Assembly: GCF_022201045.2 (NCBI RefSeq)
Contig: NC_068560.1
Span: 37,101,001-37,165,000 of the forward strand
DNA from: Citrus sinensis
Taxonomy: Eukaryota > Streptophyta > Magnoliopsida > Sapindales > Rutaceae
DNA: 64,000 bases
Reading direction: 5' to 3'
In this document: piece after piece, positions 12,211 to 22,876 of the stretch
Layout of the letters: the number at the start of each line of letters is the position of its first letter
How positions within the stretch are numbered: position 1 is the first letter of the stretch
Translations under genes and position numbers: made by a program
The notes under the pieces: generated by a model
The model's database searches: none
The model's input: the letters and a program-made list of their open reading frames with translations, nothing else
Told to the model about the DNA's origin: nothing

Positions 12211-12246
12211 ATGTTCTATTGTTAATTAATCTGATAATGGCACTAG

Positions 12247-12254
12247 GAATATTC
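12247..12254. promoter_or_regulatory. P1BS-like PHR1 site
   Basis: GAATATTC fits the palindromic P1BS consensus GNATATNC bound by PHR1-type phosphate-starvation regulators. It lies 37 bp upstream of the first ATG of the acid phosphatase. A second copy is at 12534-12541. Function is inferred from the consensus and the type of gene. Confidence 0.4.
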
Positions 12255-12533
12255 ATTCACTTCCACGAGCCACGTTTCAAATAATGAAGTTATTGTTTTA
12301 ACTTACTACTTGAACTGAACTCGATTGTTGTGGACGATGTGTAACAAGCAACGTGGCGGGGCTACGAGTTCTTGTGATTGAGAAAAAAGAGCAGAACTCT
12401 CGTTCAGTTGCTGCTTCTGGTAGTTTAGTTTCTGACGCGTGCTGCTAACCGTCGGGCGTCAGTCAAATGACCAAAAACACATGCCATTTGTCCATGCAAT
12501 TTAATTATTTAAACCACTATTCTAAGACACATG

Positions 12534-12541
12534 GAATATTC
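12534..12541. promoter_or_regulatory. Second P1BS-like PHR1 site
   Basis: GAATATTC again matches GNATATNC, about 325 bp upstream of the acid phosphatase start. Two copies in the proximal promoter fit phosphate-starvation control of the ancestral gene. Confidence 0.4.
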
Positions 12542-13670
12542 AATATTCGATGCCTGCTTAAATCACTGCCAGATATACGCCCTCGATGCGGTTATGCGGG
12601 ACTGGGATCTATAATTTCAACGGATTAACAAATAGAAATGAGTTTCTAATTATATATATATATATATATATTTGCTAGATTTTGGGTACAAATTTAGTTA
12701 ATCTTTCTTTTCTTTCAGATTTTTATTGCTAGTGCTTTGCAATTCAGAAGCAATTAAAAAAGCAAAAATTCATTAATCGGCTGCTGTTGCGTAAAAATAA
12801 TTGGACCGATGGGGTTACACTGTGTGCGCGCGCGCTTGCAGGGGGAAGAAAAGCTATTTGTTTGAGACATCAAATGGGCTAAACTAACGAAAATGAGATC
12901 CAATTAGGTTTGGGCTGACAGCATCCCCGAACCTCCGCAGGGCGACTAAATCACGAGTAGAGCTATTAACATTTAACACCCCTCTGTATTTTATTTCCTA
13001 AAATACCCCAGCTTAATTGATAAAATATAAATCTATAAACTAATATTAATATCATACTATAAAACTTCACCCTACAATTTTTTATGTCCTACTTGCAAAC
13101 AAAAACTAAGGATCTTATAAGAACAACGACTTCACTTAAATGTTGGCTTACTTGCAAGTAAATTAAGGATCTTTTATGAAAAGAAAAATGGTAAACAACC
13201 AAAAGAATAAGAGAAGGACGACAGAAACGGCAACATATCTTTTCTTTTTTGTTATCATTCTCTCTCTTCCGTTAAGCCCACAATAAATATTAAAAAAAAA
13301 GTTAAATATTTTAAAAAAATAAAACTAATGTAAAAAAGAGAAGGAATCGATAGAATTGATGTATATCGCAAACGTTATCTCTTATCTCAAACTTTATCCT
13401 CTCCTTTGACCGCCACCATAAAACCGGCCATTTTTCAATCAGAGCAACCGATTTCTTATCGAAAAAAAAAAGGGAACAAAGTCACAACCTTACATATTAC
13501 ATGAAAATATCTTCATTTAAATGTTACTAATTACATCATCAAGAGAGCTCTTAATTAATATAACTTTATATACATGAGAAGGTATCTATAAGAGAGCTAC
13601 TGCATCCATATATAATTGACCAATTGGGTGAATAATTCCTTTCATCCGCTGGCCCCCATGGACTGTACAT
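12542..13670. other. Intergenic region, PAP to NPF
   Basis: The two genes diverge here. The stretch is AT-rich, with a (TA)n run at about 12650-12670 and a short alternating CG tract near 12825. I see no gene. Confidence 0.4.
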
Positions 13671-13803
13671 TTGGAGGAAGCCGCGGGCAAATTAAAAGGG
13701 TTTAATATTGTTTTTGTAAAAATTATTAAATATTGCAATCTAATTGTGCGTGCTAGCTTGTTGTATCAATATTTTGATTTGACGTTTAATTTCTTAATTT
13801 CAG

Positions 13804-13915
13804 GAACTAAATTGTACCCGACATTTGTAACCAATCGCTATGTGGACTGCCGAGGGGAAATTGCGGATAAGCGAAAATCTGGAGCATCCAAGGCTCTTGT
13901 CGTTTCAAAGTTCAA
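13804..13915 (+). pseudogene. Isolated NPF transporter exon-2 fragment
   Basis: Preceded by a TTTCAG acceptor, this stretch encodes GTKLYPTFVTNRYVDCRG then EIADKRKSGASKALVV. It aligns with exon 2 of the NPF gene 0.65 kb downstream (SNGCVDYRGRTADKRTTGG, then WKASPFII). No further NPF exons lie between the two copies. It is best read as the remnant of a tandem duplicate or a partial exon duplication. Confidence 0.7.
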
Positions 13916-14606
13916 ATCAATCATTATTTTCTCTTACGTTGATTCAGTGGTAACTTTATATTATAATATAATATATTTACCGCGAATCAATCGGACTTTT
14001 TTTTTTTTGTTTAACAAAAAAACAAATCCATTGAAAAATTTAGTATAAAAAATATATACTTGTCAACGATTCGTTGACTAATAAATTATTTGCATGCAAA
14101 TATGGTAACATCATGCCTCATTCAAAATAAAAAGAATATTCCATATCAGACAAATTAAATCTTCTTGTAGTAGGAAGAGAATCCTAAAACTATGTCATTA
14201 TGTATTATCTGCCTTTCCAGCTTTTTTCTTTTTTAATTTCTTCTAAAACTTGAAAATTATAATATCACAGCTTCTTGCTGAGAGCTGCTGACCCATTTGA
14301 TAAGTTGTTCTGCCATGGACACAAGAGAAGAAATGCAAATTAATGAGGTAAGTATAAGTATTGCTTTACTTGATTTTTCTATGCAATTAAACATTTCTCT
14401 CATTCAATTGCTAAGCAATTGTATCGATATTAAATTTGAATTTGATGATTTTTCTTGCAAGCAAGAAGCAAATATATCGACTTCGGTCAGCAATGGGTGC
14501 GTCGACTATCGAGGAAGAACTGCAGATAAGCGAACAACTGGAGGTTGGAAGGCCTCTCCATTCATCATAGGTTTTTAATAAAATCTAAAGCTGGCTATAT
14601 TCATAT

Positions 14607-14728
14607 GGATCCCGCTATGTTACGTTAATCGTAACGTACATCCACATACAGCAACAGTTCCCATGGTGAGACCCACCACTGTTGCTGTGTGTGGCGTACG
14701 TTACGATTAACGTAACGTAACATTGGCC
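14607..14728. mobile_element. 122-bp Mutator-like foldback in NPF intron 2
   Basis: The element is almost entirely one inverted repeat. Its left arm includes GTTACGTTAATCGTAACGTA and GCAACAG; the right arm carries the reverse complement. It is flanked by a perfect 9-bp direct repeat TATTCATAT at 14598-14606 and 14729-14737, as for Mutator-like elements. Its left terminus GGATCCCGCTATGTTAC resembles the ends of the element at 31042-32501. The RNA would form a long hairpin inside the NPF pre-mRNA. Confidence 0.8.
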
Positions 14729-14729
14729 T

Positions 14730-14730
14730 A

Positions 14731-14763
<33 letters not shown>
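14730..14763. repeat. (TA)n microsatellite
   Basis: A run of alternating T and A immediately follows the foldback element inside NPF intron 2. Confidence 0.8.
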
Positions 14764-14766
<3 letters not shown>

Positions 14767-16941
14767 AGATATGCAATTACTGATTTCGAGAATGATCTTA
14801 AAAATATTGCTTGCAGTGAATGAGGTGGCCGAAAGGTTAGCATTTTTCGCCATTACGGTGAACATGACGGCTTATTTGGTTCGTGAAATGCATCAATCGC
14901 TTCCAACTGCTGGTACTCACGTGACTGATTGGATTGGAGCTGCATATGTGCTAACAATTCTTGGAGCATTTCTCGCTGATGCTTATTTGGGTCGATTCAG
15001 AACACTCGTCGTCTTCTCTTGCATCTATTCAGTGGTGAGCACATATGCAGAATTACAATATTAATTATATGAAAAGTATCTTTTAAAATACCCAAATATT
15101 AAAAACAAGGTTTAATTTGATGACATAATTAAGTAACCCATTGATTAATTTGAATTTAGCTTTTAATTAAATACCTTATAAATCCTGATAATCATAATGT
15201 TTTCTCATATACATACCTTTGTTAGAATAAACAGGCGATTATATTATATATAACAAATTTTTATTTATTTATTGGTAAAGTATTGCAAAATTTTAAATAA
15301 CAAAAATGACAGTAGAAATTTTATTGAAATATACTTTTTTATATTAATAAAAAGGGTAATGCAATATGTTTGAGAGAGTAAAATTTTATTATTATTATTT
15401 TGGTTTAATTTGTCTCGTGCTATATATTGATGATTAATGCTATAAATAAATGTCGTCAGGGAATGGTCCTGTTGACTGTATCAGGCTCCTTAGACAGCCT
15501 ACGACCACCTGCATGCAAGGAAAGACCATGCGTCGAAGCAAATGGAGGCCAAAACGCGTTCCTACTGTGTGCATTGGGCCTTATTGCCCTGGGAACTGGA
15601 GGTATCAAACCATGCGTCTCATCTTTCGGGGCAGACCAATATGATGAAGCTGATGAAAAAGAAGCCATACAGAAATACGTATTCTTTAATTGGTTTTTCT
15701 TTGCAATAAACATGGGCGCCATCTTTGGTATCACTGTTTTGGTTTACATTCAAGAGCAGAAAGGTTGGAGTGTGGGTTTCGGAATCCCCACTGCCTTCAC
15801 AATATGCTCCATTATAATAGTAGCCGCTGGATTTCCTTATTACCGCTATCAAAAGCCCATCGGAAGCCCCTTAACAAGATTTGTTCAGGTTATTGTTTCT
15901 TCTGTGAGGAACCATCTTGAGGGAGTGGAAGTGGAACATGAAGATGACCTCTATGAGGTTACGACTAAGGAGTCTGATATATTCGGTGCTCGTAAACTTT
16001 CTCATTCATCACAGTTCAGGTTCTTATAATTGTTAGTTGCTAATTAATTAGAGTTATAAAACCTCAGATCAGATGGTCAGGAGCTGGATAATCTTCGTAC
16101 ATACATATATATGCAAGCATTTATTTGTTTGTTTTTGCAGGTTTTTGGACAAAGCAGCGGTTATAACGGACCCGGAAACTGTGAGAAAGGACAGATGGAG
16201 GCTTTGTACACTGACTCAAGTAGAAGAATTGAAGTCATTCATTAGAATCCTCCCAATATGGGCATCAACCCTAGATCTCGCCATCTCATTCGCTCAATTA
16301 TCAACATTCTTCCTCAGCCAAGCAGCCGTCATGGACCGAAACCTCGGTTCAAACTTCACTATCCCTACTGGCTGCGTCCCAATCTTCAGTGCCATCAACG
16401 CTCTCATTCTGGTACCAATTTATGAAAAAGTGATTGTCCCAATCCTTCGGAAACTAACCGGACAGACTCGTGGCCTCACATCTTTACAACGCATGGGAGT
16501 CGGTCTATTTGTGTCCATATTGGCCCTTGCCTTATCTGCCTTGGTGGAAAGAATGCGACGTCAAGACCATCCTAAGCCATTTAGTATGAGTGTGTTTTGG
16601 TTGTTTCCACAATTCTTTCTTATGGATAGTGGCATAGTGCTGAAGTCTTCACATACGTAGGGCAATTGGAATTTTTTTACAATGAAGCAACCGATGGAAC
16701 AAGAAGCATAAGTACTGCAATTTTTCTAAGTGAGATTGGACTTGGAAGCTGTCTAAGCAATGCGCTTGTGAAGATTATTGAACGTGCCACTGGTGGCCAA
16801 GAGGAAGGGTGGCTGAGGAATGATCTAAACATGAGCAAGCTTGATTATTTTTATTGGATATTGGCGGGGATCAATGGTTTGAATTTCTTTGTGTACTTCT
16901 GGGTTGCTTGGCGATACAAGGGAAGGGTGATTGGAAATTAA

Positions 16942-18239
16942 ATTGAAGATTATATTTTAGTCTAGAGATTCACAATCTTGAGTGGCCATTGTTCGATACG
17001 TGAGAAAATTTTTCATGGAATGCGGATTAGCTTAGAGAATTTTAAGGATTCGAAATCGATTTGACTAATTCAGTGTCACTCTGTTTTGCCAATAAATTAG
17101 CTTATATTTAGTTGGACACTAAATCAACAAAATAAGGATTATCTCTTTTAAAATTTGAGATATATTGGTTGGGTTCACTTGGAACTGATAAATCTTGATT
17201 AAGTCAATCACAATTGACAATGCAATAACATAAAAGTTTGATAAAAAAGAGAAACTGCATTTTTGAATTACAAAAAATCAATTAAGAAATTCTAAATGAA
17301 CAAAATGAGAGTTTTGAGTCCCTTTTATACTAAACTCTAAATGTCATAAATCTATCAAAATAGGCGAATATAAAATATTCTTTTGTAATAAAATTCTTCT
17401 AATCTAAATAAGTAAATAAAAACAAATGACACCCAAATTCGATATATAAAAAAAGATAAAAATCCTGAAAGTAATAAAAAAAACAAGAAAATAACTGAAA
17501 ATTAAAAAATGACTAGAAAAAAAAAGAAATTTGTAACTCGACCATGATCTAGTTGGGTTTGATTCATTTTGTTGCAAGCTTTTAAACAGTATATTATATG
17601 CCTAAAATAGATACATGTAACTTAAGTTGTGATGTCCATAATATATTTTGCTTATCCTACTTCAACAACCAATTAGAAATTGCACTTAAAAGGATCTTAA
17701 TCTAAAAGGGGTCACTTAATTAAGTGGGTATCCCGTAAAAACACGAGGACATTGTTAATTAGTTTACATGAAGGATGAGGTGTACCACCATCCATGATAC
17801 TTAAGCTAGTCGAGCAAACGCTCTTAGTTTTGATGTCAATTACAGGTATCATCATACCATAAGCTAACGAGAAATTTCTTGCTATCCATCGAAAGTACAA
17901 GTCTATCTTAAGTGATGTCGCGAGGACATGTTTCTTACTTTTGCGATGTGTTTGAATTGAGGGCATGAGTGTAGGAATGGATCTTTGACCTCGTTGGGAT
18001 TTGAACCCCCTTTTTTGATTCTCTCACTACAAATATTTCCTTTCTTTAAATTCACTACAAATATTTCCTCTCTTTAAATATTATCACTTGTTACTTACAA
18101 TTGTTGATGCAATCTTATGCATGAAATTTCTATTGGGGAGGCTTAGTTGACTTGAGTGTTGAAGGGTCATCGCTGGTAACCGTGTTGGCTCCAACTGACT
18201 TTGTTCAACTGTTCCACGAACTATCTCGGGAGTATCTCA
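16942..18239. other. Intergenic region after NPF gene
   Basis: The first few hundred bases should hold the NPF 3' UTR. The rest is AT-rich. Around 18130-18230, CTTGAGTGTTGAAGGGTC followed by a Thr/Pro-type spacer reminds me of leader sequences of plant LTR retrotransposons, but I could not find paired LTRs. Confidence 0.3.
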
Positions 18240-18520
18240 TCAAGGAGCTGTTCGTCAAACCTCATCAAGCAAGGGTGAAGGTCACTTGAAGATGAGGTGA
18301 CCATTTGCTTTCCCACAAGCACATTATCAAAGACCCTTTCGTCAAGCACCATCTCAACAATGATCCTCTTATCCATGACCACCTCGACAAAGACCCACTC
18401 ATCTATGACCATCTTGACAAAGATCCTCTCGTCGATGTCCATTTCGACAAGGACCCTTCTGTGAAGAAGCTGTCCGTCGAACCTCTTCAAGCAAGGGTGA
18501 AGTTCGCTTGGAGATGATCT
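18240..18520 (+). repeat. 30-bp tandem array (decapeptide code) in a larger repeat
   Basis: Five 30-bp units occupy 18320-18469. In the plus frame they read HIIKDPFVKH, HLNNDPLIHD, HLDKDPLIYD, HLDKDPLVDV and HFDKDPSVKK. Most differences between units fall at third codon positions (CAC/CAT, CTC/CTT, GAC/GAT, CCT/CCA, AAA/AAG), suggesting past selection on the peptide. The array is bracketed by a related pair of about 55 bp containing CAAGCAAGGGTGAAG (near 18266 and 18488). The open frame is only about 70 codons, with no start or family I recognise. It may be a relic of a repetitive protein gene or of a retrotransposon. Confidence 0.6.
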
Positions 18521-19980
18521 GGTCGTTTGCTTCCATCAACTCCATCCAAATTCACCGGAATATTTTAACCATTATAACATCTAGGTCATTGGGCATAGTT
18601 AGCCATCGAGCCCTAAACCTGCTCTCACATAACAAATTCTTGAGTTTTTGTCCGAATCATTTTTTGGCATTAACATATTCAAACATTTCAAAAGATGAAT
18701 GCCTCTCTTACAGTCTAATATTGAAGCAATAATTAAATTCTTTCCCAATATAAGCTTCTACCTTAACGAATTAATGTGGGCATGTGATTGGGATTTAATT
18801 CAAAATAACAATAATAAAAGATAAATTAGAATTCCATAAATGAATAAATGCCAACAACTCCAGTTGAGTTGTTGCCTTGTTGGACACTTTTTCTTACTTA
18901 AGGTCAATGATATAAGTTTTTATGTGTGTTCATGTATAACTAATAAAAAATCTCTTATTATAGTCGCAATTTTAGTAATAGACATATCAATTCACAAGAA
19001 GGGTAAAGATCAGCAGATAAGAAACGAAAGAAGAAAAGCAAAATGATATGGATCCCATTCACATTACTAAAAAGAAAAAAGCATCTCATAATAAAAGAAT
19101 TTTTCTTCTTCAGAAAGAAAACTTGACCCTAATTATTGAATTATCTTTAATAATGCGATCTTGGGATCCGGTAATACAACTTTAAAATTTTACCTATAAT
19201 TTTGTCCCCCTTCTATTGTCTTTGCACATAACACGTTGTAATAGCAGATTTGAATAGGGATCCGTAAAAATTTTCAAGTTAAAAAGTTTCATTTTAATGG
19301 GCACCGAATGTTCATTCTCCTGAAAAGATGATGTCTTTCATTTCATTTCTCTCATCCCTTCTGCAAATTTTGCCTATATTTAATGATTTCCCGATGGTGT
19401 CGTACAAAAACATGCTATTATTACATATCATGATCACATTCAAACAAAATATGTACATTTTGAAACTGGAGTGATTTTTGCCGACCAAATTAAATCTAAA
19501 CGAGAATGGTTATCATGGCAAATTAAAAAAATCAGCATGCCTGGCCATCTCTAGCATTATAATTAAAATACTGAACAATTGTGCAATGCATATATGGGTC
19601 CATTGATTCACTTCAAATCATCCATAACGACACTGAGCATTAGCTTCATAATAATCATGTGCATATCTTTCTTCTCAAAAGTTTCAAACCATAAATTAAC
19701 ACATCAAGCATATGGGACGACGATGAATATCAGACTCATCCCCCTTGAAAAACTCTCTTTTTTCTTTTTCTGCTACTTAGAGAAACTGATCAAGTACTAG
19801 CCCATAAAGGGGAAAAAAAAAACCAAGAAAAAAAAAGTGAAAGCAACTTCATACACACACAAACTTTAATAGTTCATAGGGTAGTGCATTTTTTTTTTTT
19901 TTTTGGTGATTTCTTTTCCGGGTACATTTTGTTTACCAGCTGTTGCCAAATTTAGATGAAAGTTAGGGTCCTTTTTCTGA
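18521..19980. other. Intergenic region downstream of WAT1
   Basis: The stretch is AT-rich with several poly(A)/poly(T) runs (near 19809, 19891). At 19542-19552 it has GGCCATCTCTA, the inverted form of the hAT-like terminus at 5876, without a partner. No gene is supported. Confidence 0.4.
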
Positions 19981-21989
19981 TCAAACATTTTCAGTAGATG
20001 GAGGGAGGAGTGGCTGAGTGAGAGAGGTCTTGATGTGGCTTGCTGATCTGCTGTTGTTACCGTGGTCTTGAGTGGACTGAATCATAACCTTTTCCTTTGA
20101 TGCAAACTTCTTTTCTTCACTTTTGCCCCACAGCACTAGGTACAATCCCACTACGATCAGCACTGCCCCGATGATCCTGTACATAAACAGACACAATAAA
20201 TAATTGAAGTCGAGGGTAGCGTATGCACTCAACTTAAGAAACTATACATATTTGGGTAATACATATGTAAACTGCGGCCCACTGCATATGGCAGTCAAAC
20301 AAACAAACATTTGAATCCAAAAGCTAAGCATGCATGTACTCATCCAACGGTTAGGAAGCAAAATGGACCGTGCAGGTGAAGTTGCAGGTACGTACCCGCC
20401 CAAGTAGAACTCTTCGCCTAAAGCAAAGGAGGCCATAATGGCGACAACGAGAGTCTGAACAGGTTGATACACAGCAACGAAGACAGGACCACCTCTGTCG
20501 ATGCACCATATCTGTACAGCGAATGCTATCCCTGATGCCACCACTCCCTGCAGTTTAATAATTAAAAATTAGATCTCATTTCGTTTCCCAGGCCACCACT
20601 CTTCTACATTATTGCATATATAATATAACCACTTTTGTGCTATGACGATGTAACGTATAACAAACTAAAAGAGAAAGATATACAAATTTAATTTGTTGCA
20701 CAGAAACTAAAAATTTTAAAAATAAAAAGAAATGCTAACGAATTAAGATTGATAATTAAGATATTGTAGATACTAACTGCGTAGAGGATGGAGAAGACTT
20801 CTCCACCATTGTGGAAAATCCATGCATCAAGGTTTCTCTCAAAGATGGCAGCGATGATCATGAACTGAATGAGTCCAAAGAAACATGTGTAAGCGGTGAC
20901 TGAAAGGCGAGCCGGGTACTTCTTGAGTACCGGTGCTTGCATCACAAGCCAGCCGGACCAGGAAAGGCAGTGGCCAATCAGATAGACACAACCCAGGGTC
21001 CAGTTCTTGCCCTTTGCGTCTCCCAATGAAAGGAAAATTGTTGATGTTAGTGAATCGGGTTGGATTTGGTTCAGTGGGGGAGCTGGGCTGTATATTGTTG
21101 GACCCTTGTATAAGGTTATAACCGTGGCCCCGGCCACACAGAATAGAGTTCCTACTACTTTTGCAATCCCGTCTTTTCGGTCTAGCCTCACTTTCTCGAT
21201 CCTGTAAAACGACAAATTTAAAAAAAAATCAAAATGTGATTAATTAAATAAACTTCTTCTTGCTATTAATCTAAGTGAGCGTAGACATGCCTGAATATGG
21301 CCGCCATGAGAAAGGTGATGGCGGGGACGGAATTCTGGATGGCTGAGGCGAACGTCGGCGACGTGTTTTCCAAGCCCAGCAAGTAGAATCCTTGGTTTGC
21401 TGTGATTCTGTCATGTGGGAATTAATTTAGAAAAATGATTTTAGTTTCTTGTCATTTAAAAAAAGAAAATGATTGTCGTTATATATTATATACATAGAGT
21501 CGTCATGAATCCAAGTTTGATCAGTACCCAACAAGCGCCAGTAGAATAAACTGAAGGGCAAAATTGAGAGTCATCGCTGGCCTCTCCTTCCTGAACAAAT
21601 TAAAACAAGAATTTTAAAACTTGTTACTACTCGACTACATGCAACATAATGATCTTCTTAAAATCAATTAAGCTTAGAGTGTGTATGTGTGTGTCTGTGT
21701 GTCTGTGTGTGTACTACATAAATGAAGATGAAGAGAAGTAATAAGGGTTATTAGTGTGATGTATGTACTTTTCAAGGAAATATGCGAAAGGAAGGAGCAG
21801 AAGAAAAGCTATGATGTTCCTATAAACAGGGAACACAAGCTTGCTAATGCCCATGTTGAGGGCAGCTCTAGAGACCACATGGAAACCAGCATAGCCAAAC
21901 TGCAAGGCCACCATAGCCAAGTGCAGCTGAAGCTTTTCGGGCACAGAACACATTCTCCTTGTAGAAACTGAACCAGCTGTATCAGCCAT
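19981..21989 (-). CDS. WAT1: WAT1 auxin/vacuolar transporter (EamA family)
   Basis: WAT1 (Walls Are Thin 1) is a tonoplast transporter with two EamA domains, needed for secondary wall formation and vacuolar auxin export in fibres. Exons on the minus strand: 21989-21769, 21590-21528, 21407-21291, 21201-20778, 20547-20396, 20176-19981. They total 1173 nt, 390 residues, against 389 as I recall for Arabidopsis. The N-terminal half has [30 protein letters not shown] and the block ending [21 protein letters not shown]; the second half has [19 protein letters not shown] and [20 protein letters not shown]. The tail ends in [12 protein letters not shown], close to the TPLLHQSTDNV ending I recall. Intron 3 begins with GC (21290-21289); all others begin with GT. 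The ten predicted membrane segments are intact. Confidence 0.96.
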
Positions 21990-22080
21990 TGATTAACGAT
22001 AGACAAAACCTTTAGATAAAATTAAACAAGGGATCAAGAATGGGGAAGTGTTGCGATGGTTTAGGGGAAAGCATAGGTGG

Positions 22081-22090
22081 TATAAATATA
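22081..22090 (-). promoter_or_regulatory. Probable TATA box of WAT1
   Basis: Read on the minus strand this is TATATTTATA, about 92 bp before the ATG at 21989, a normal plant TATA-to-ATG distance. Confidence 0.5.
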
Positions 22091-22542
22091 GTTAAGAGGA
22101 AAGGAAATGTAGTTGTGGAGGGCATGGCCCACAGGGGCCCAATATCAACTGTTGCTTGGGTCTAGCAATGTTTTTTGGCTGTCTCCCACATTCTTCTCTC
22201 CAATTTAATTTCCATTTCCACCCTCCGCCTCATCGCTCATCGGCTGACAAGACAACCCTAGTCGCACTGCTACTCTGCACTTCGACGAATACATGAACAT
22301 GAACATGAACAGAGAAAGTTAAAAGAGGAAAAATAAAATAAAATAAAATAAAGAGAGAGATTTGAGATTATTATTATCGAACAAGTTCTGTTTTGGCACC
22401 ATGCCATTAATGATGCTAATTGAAGGGAAAGAGAGTGAGTGACTAAGCCGCCATTGATAGAGATAGCGCGCACGAGGGGAGGGAGGTGGGAACCCCATGC
22501 GTTAACATCCCCACCAATTTTCTAAACCCCACCACCACCGCA
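22091..22542. other. WAT1 upstream region
   Basis: This likely contains the promoter. It has a (TAAAA)n stretch near 22332 and a GA-rich patch, but no gene and no motif I would call with confidence. Confidence 0.35.
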
Positions 22543-22876
22543 CACATTACTACACTTTTTTTTTTTAATTATGTTATACAAAAATTGTTAGTTACTGAGA
22601 CCACCATCATATATTTACAATCGTACTAAACAACTGAGACCACCACTATATATTAATTCACTGAAGTATTTGTCTAAATACTTTAAATCATCTCTAATAT
22701 TCAAAAGATGTCCACTCTACTCACATTTCGTAAAACTCAATTAGTTGATAATTGAGAAAGAATTGAAACTATCTTCCATAATGTTCTTATGGAGGTTCGA
22801 ACCCTTACACTGAACATTGTAAGTGCAAGACTTCTCCCATTAGACTAAAGGCCCATTGGCCACATTACTAGACTTT
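22543..22876 (-). mobile_element. tRNA-derived SINE with target-site duplication
   Basis: Read on the minus strand the element starts GCCAATGGGCCTTTAG. It contains a Pol III A box TAGTCTAATGG (22837-22847) and a B box GGTTCGAACC (22794-22803), and ends in a poly(A) tail (T run at 22557-22566 on the plus strand). It is bracketed by 16-bp direct repeats CACATTACTACACTTT (22543-22558) and CACATTACTAGACTTT (22861-22876), one mismatch. The body is about 300 bp. The box order, spacing, tail and duplication together identify a SINE. Confidence 0.88.

Larger units (their letters stand above)
14315..16941 (+). pseudogene. NRT1/PTR (NPF) transporter, frameshifted C terminus
   Basis: NPF proteins are proton-coupled nitrate, peptide or hormone importers with 12 membrane segments. 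Exons: 14315-14347, 14462-14570, 14817-15034, 15460-16019, 16141-16941, all GT/AG. The ExxER proton-coupling motif is NEVAER (Glu50, Glu53, Arg54). Family blocks GTGGIKPCVSSFGADQ, FFNWFFFAINMG and KAAV are present; overall it looks like subfamily NPF8. In the last exon two adjacent near-identical octamers, GGATAGTG and GCATAGTG (16624-16639), shift the frame after FFLMD, giving a stop at 16658-16660 and a 479-residue product. Without the extra 8 bp the exons form one continuous 570-residue frame ending VAWRYKGRVIGN. This is the only lesion I see. It removes roughly the last 90 residues, with segments 11-12, so activity is unlikely. Confidence 0.88.

Noticed and set aside
22794-22803. Possible tRNA gene (GGTTCGAACC)
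   Set aside because: No cloverleaf can be formed around it; it is the B box of the SINE.
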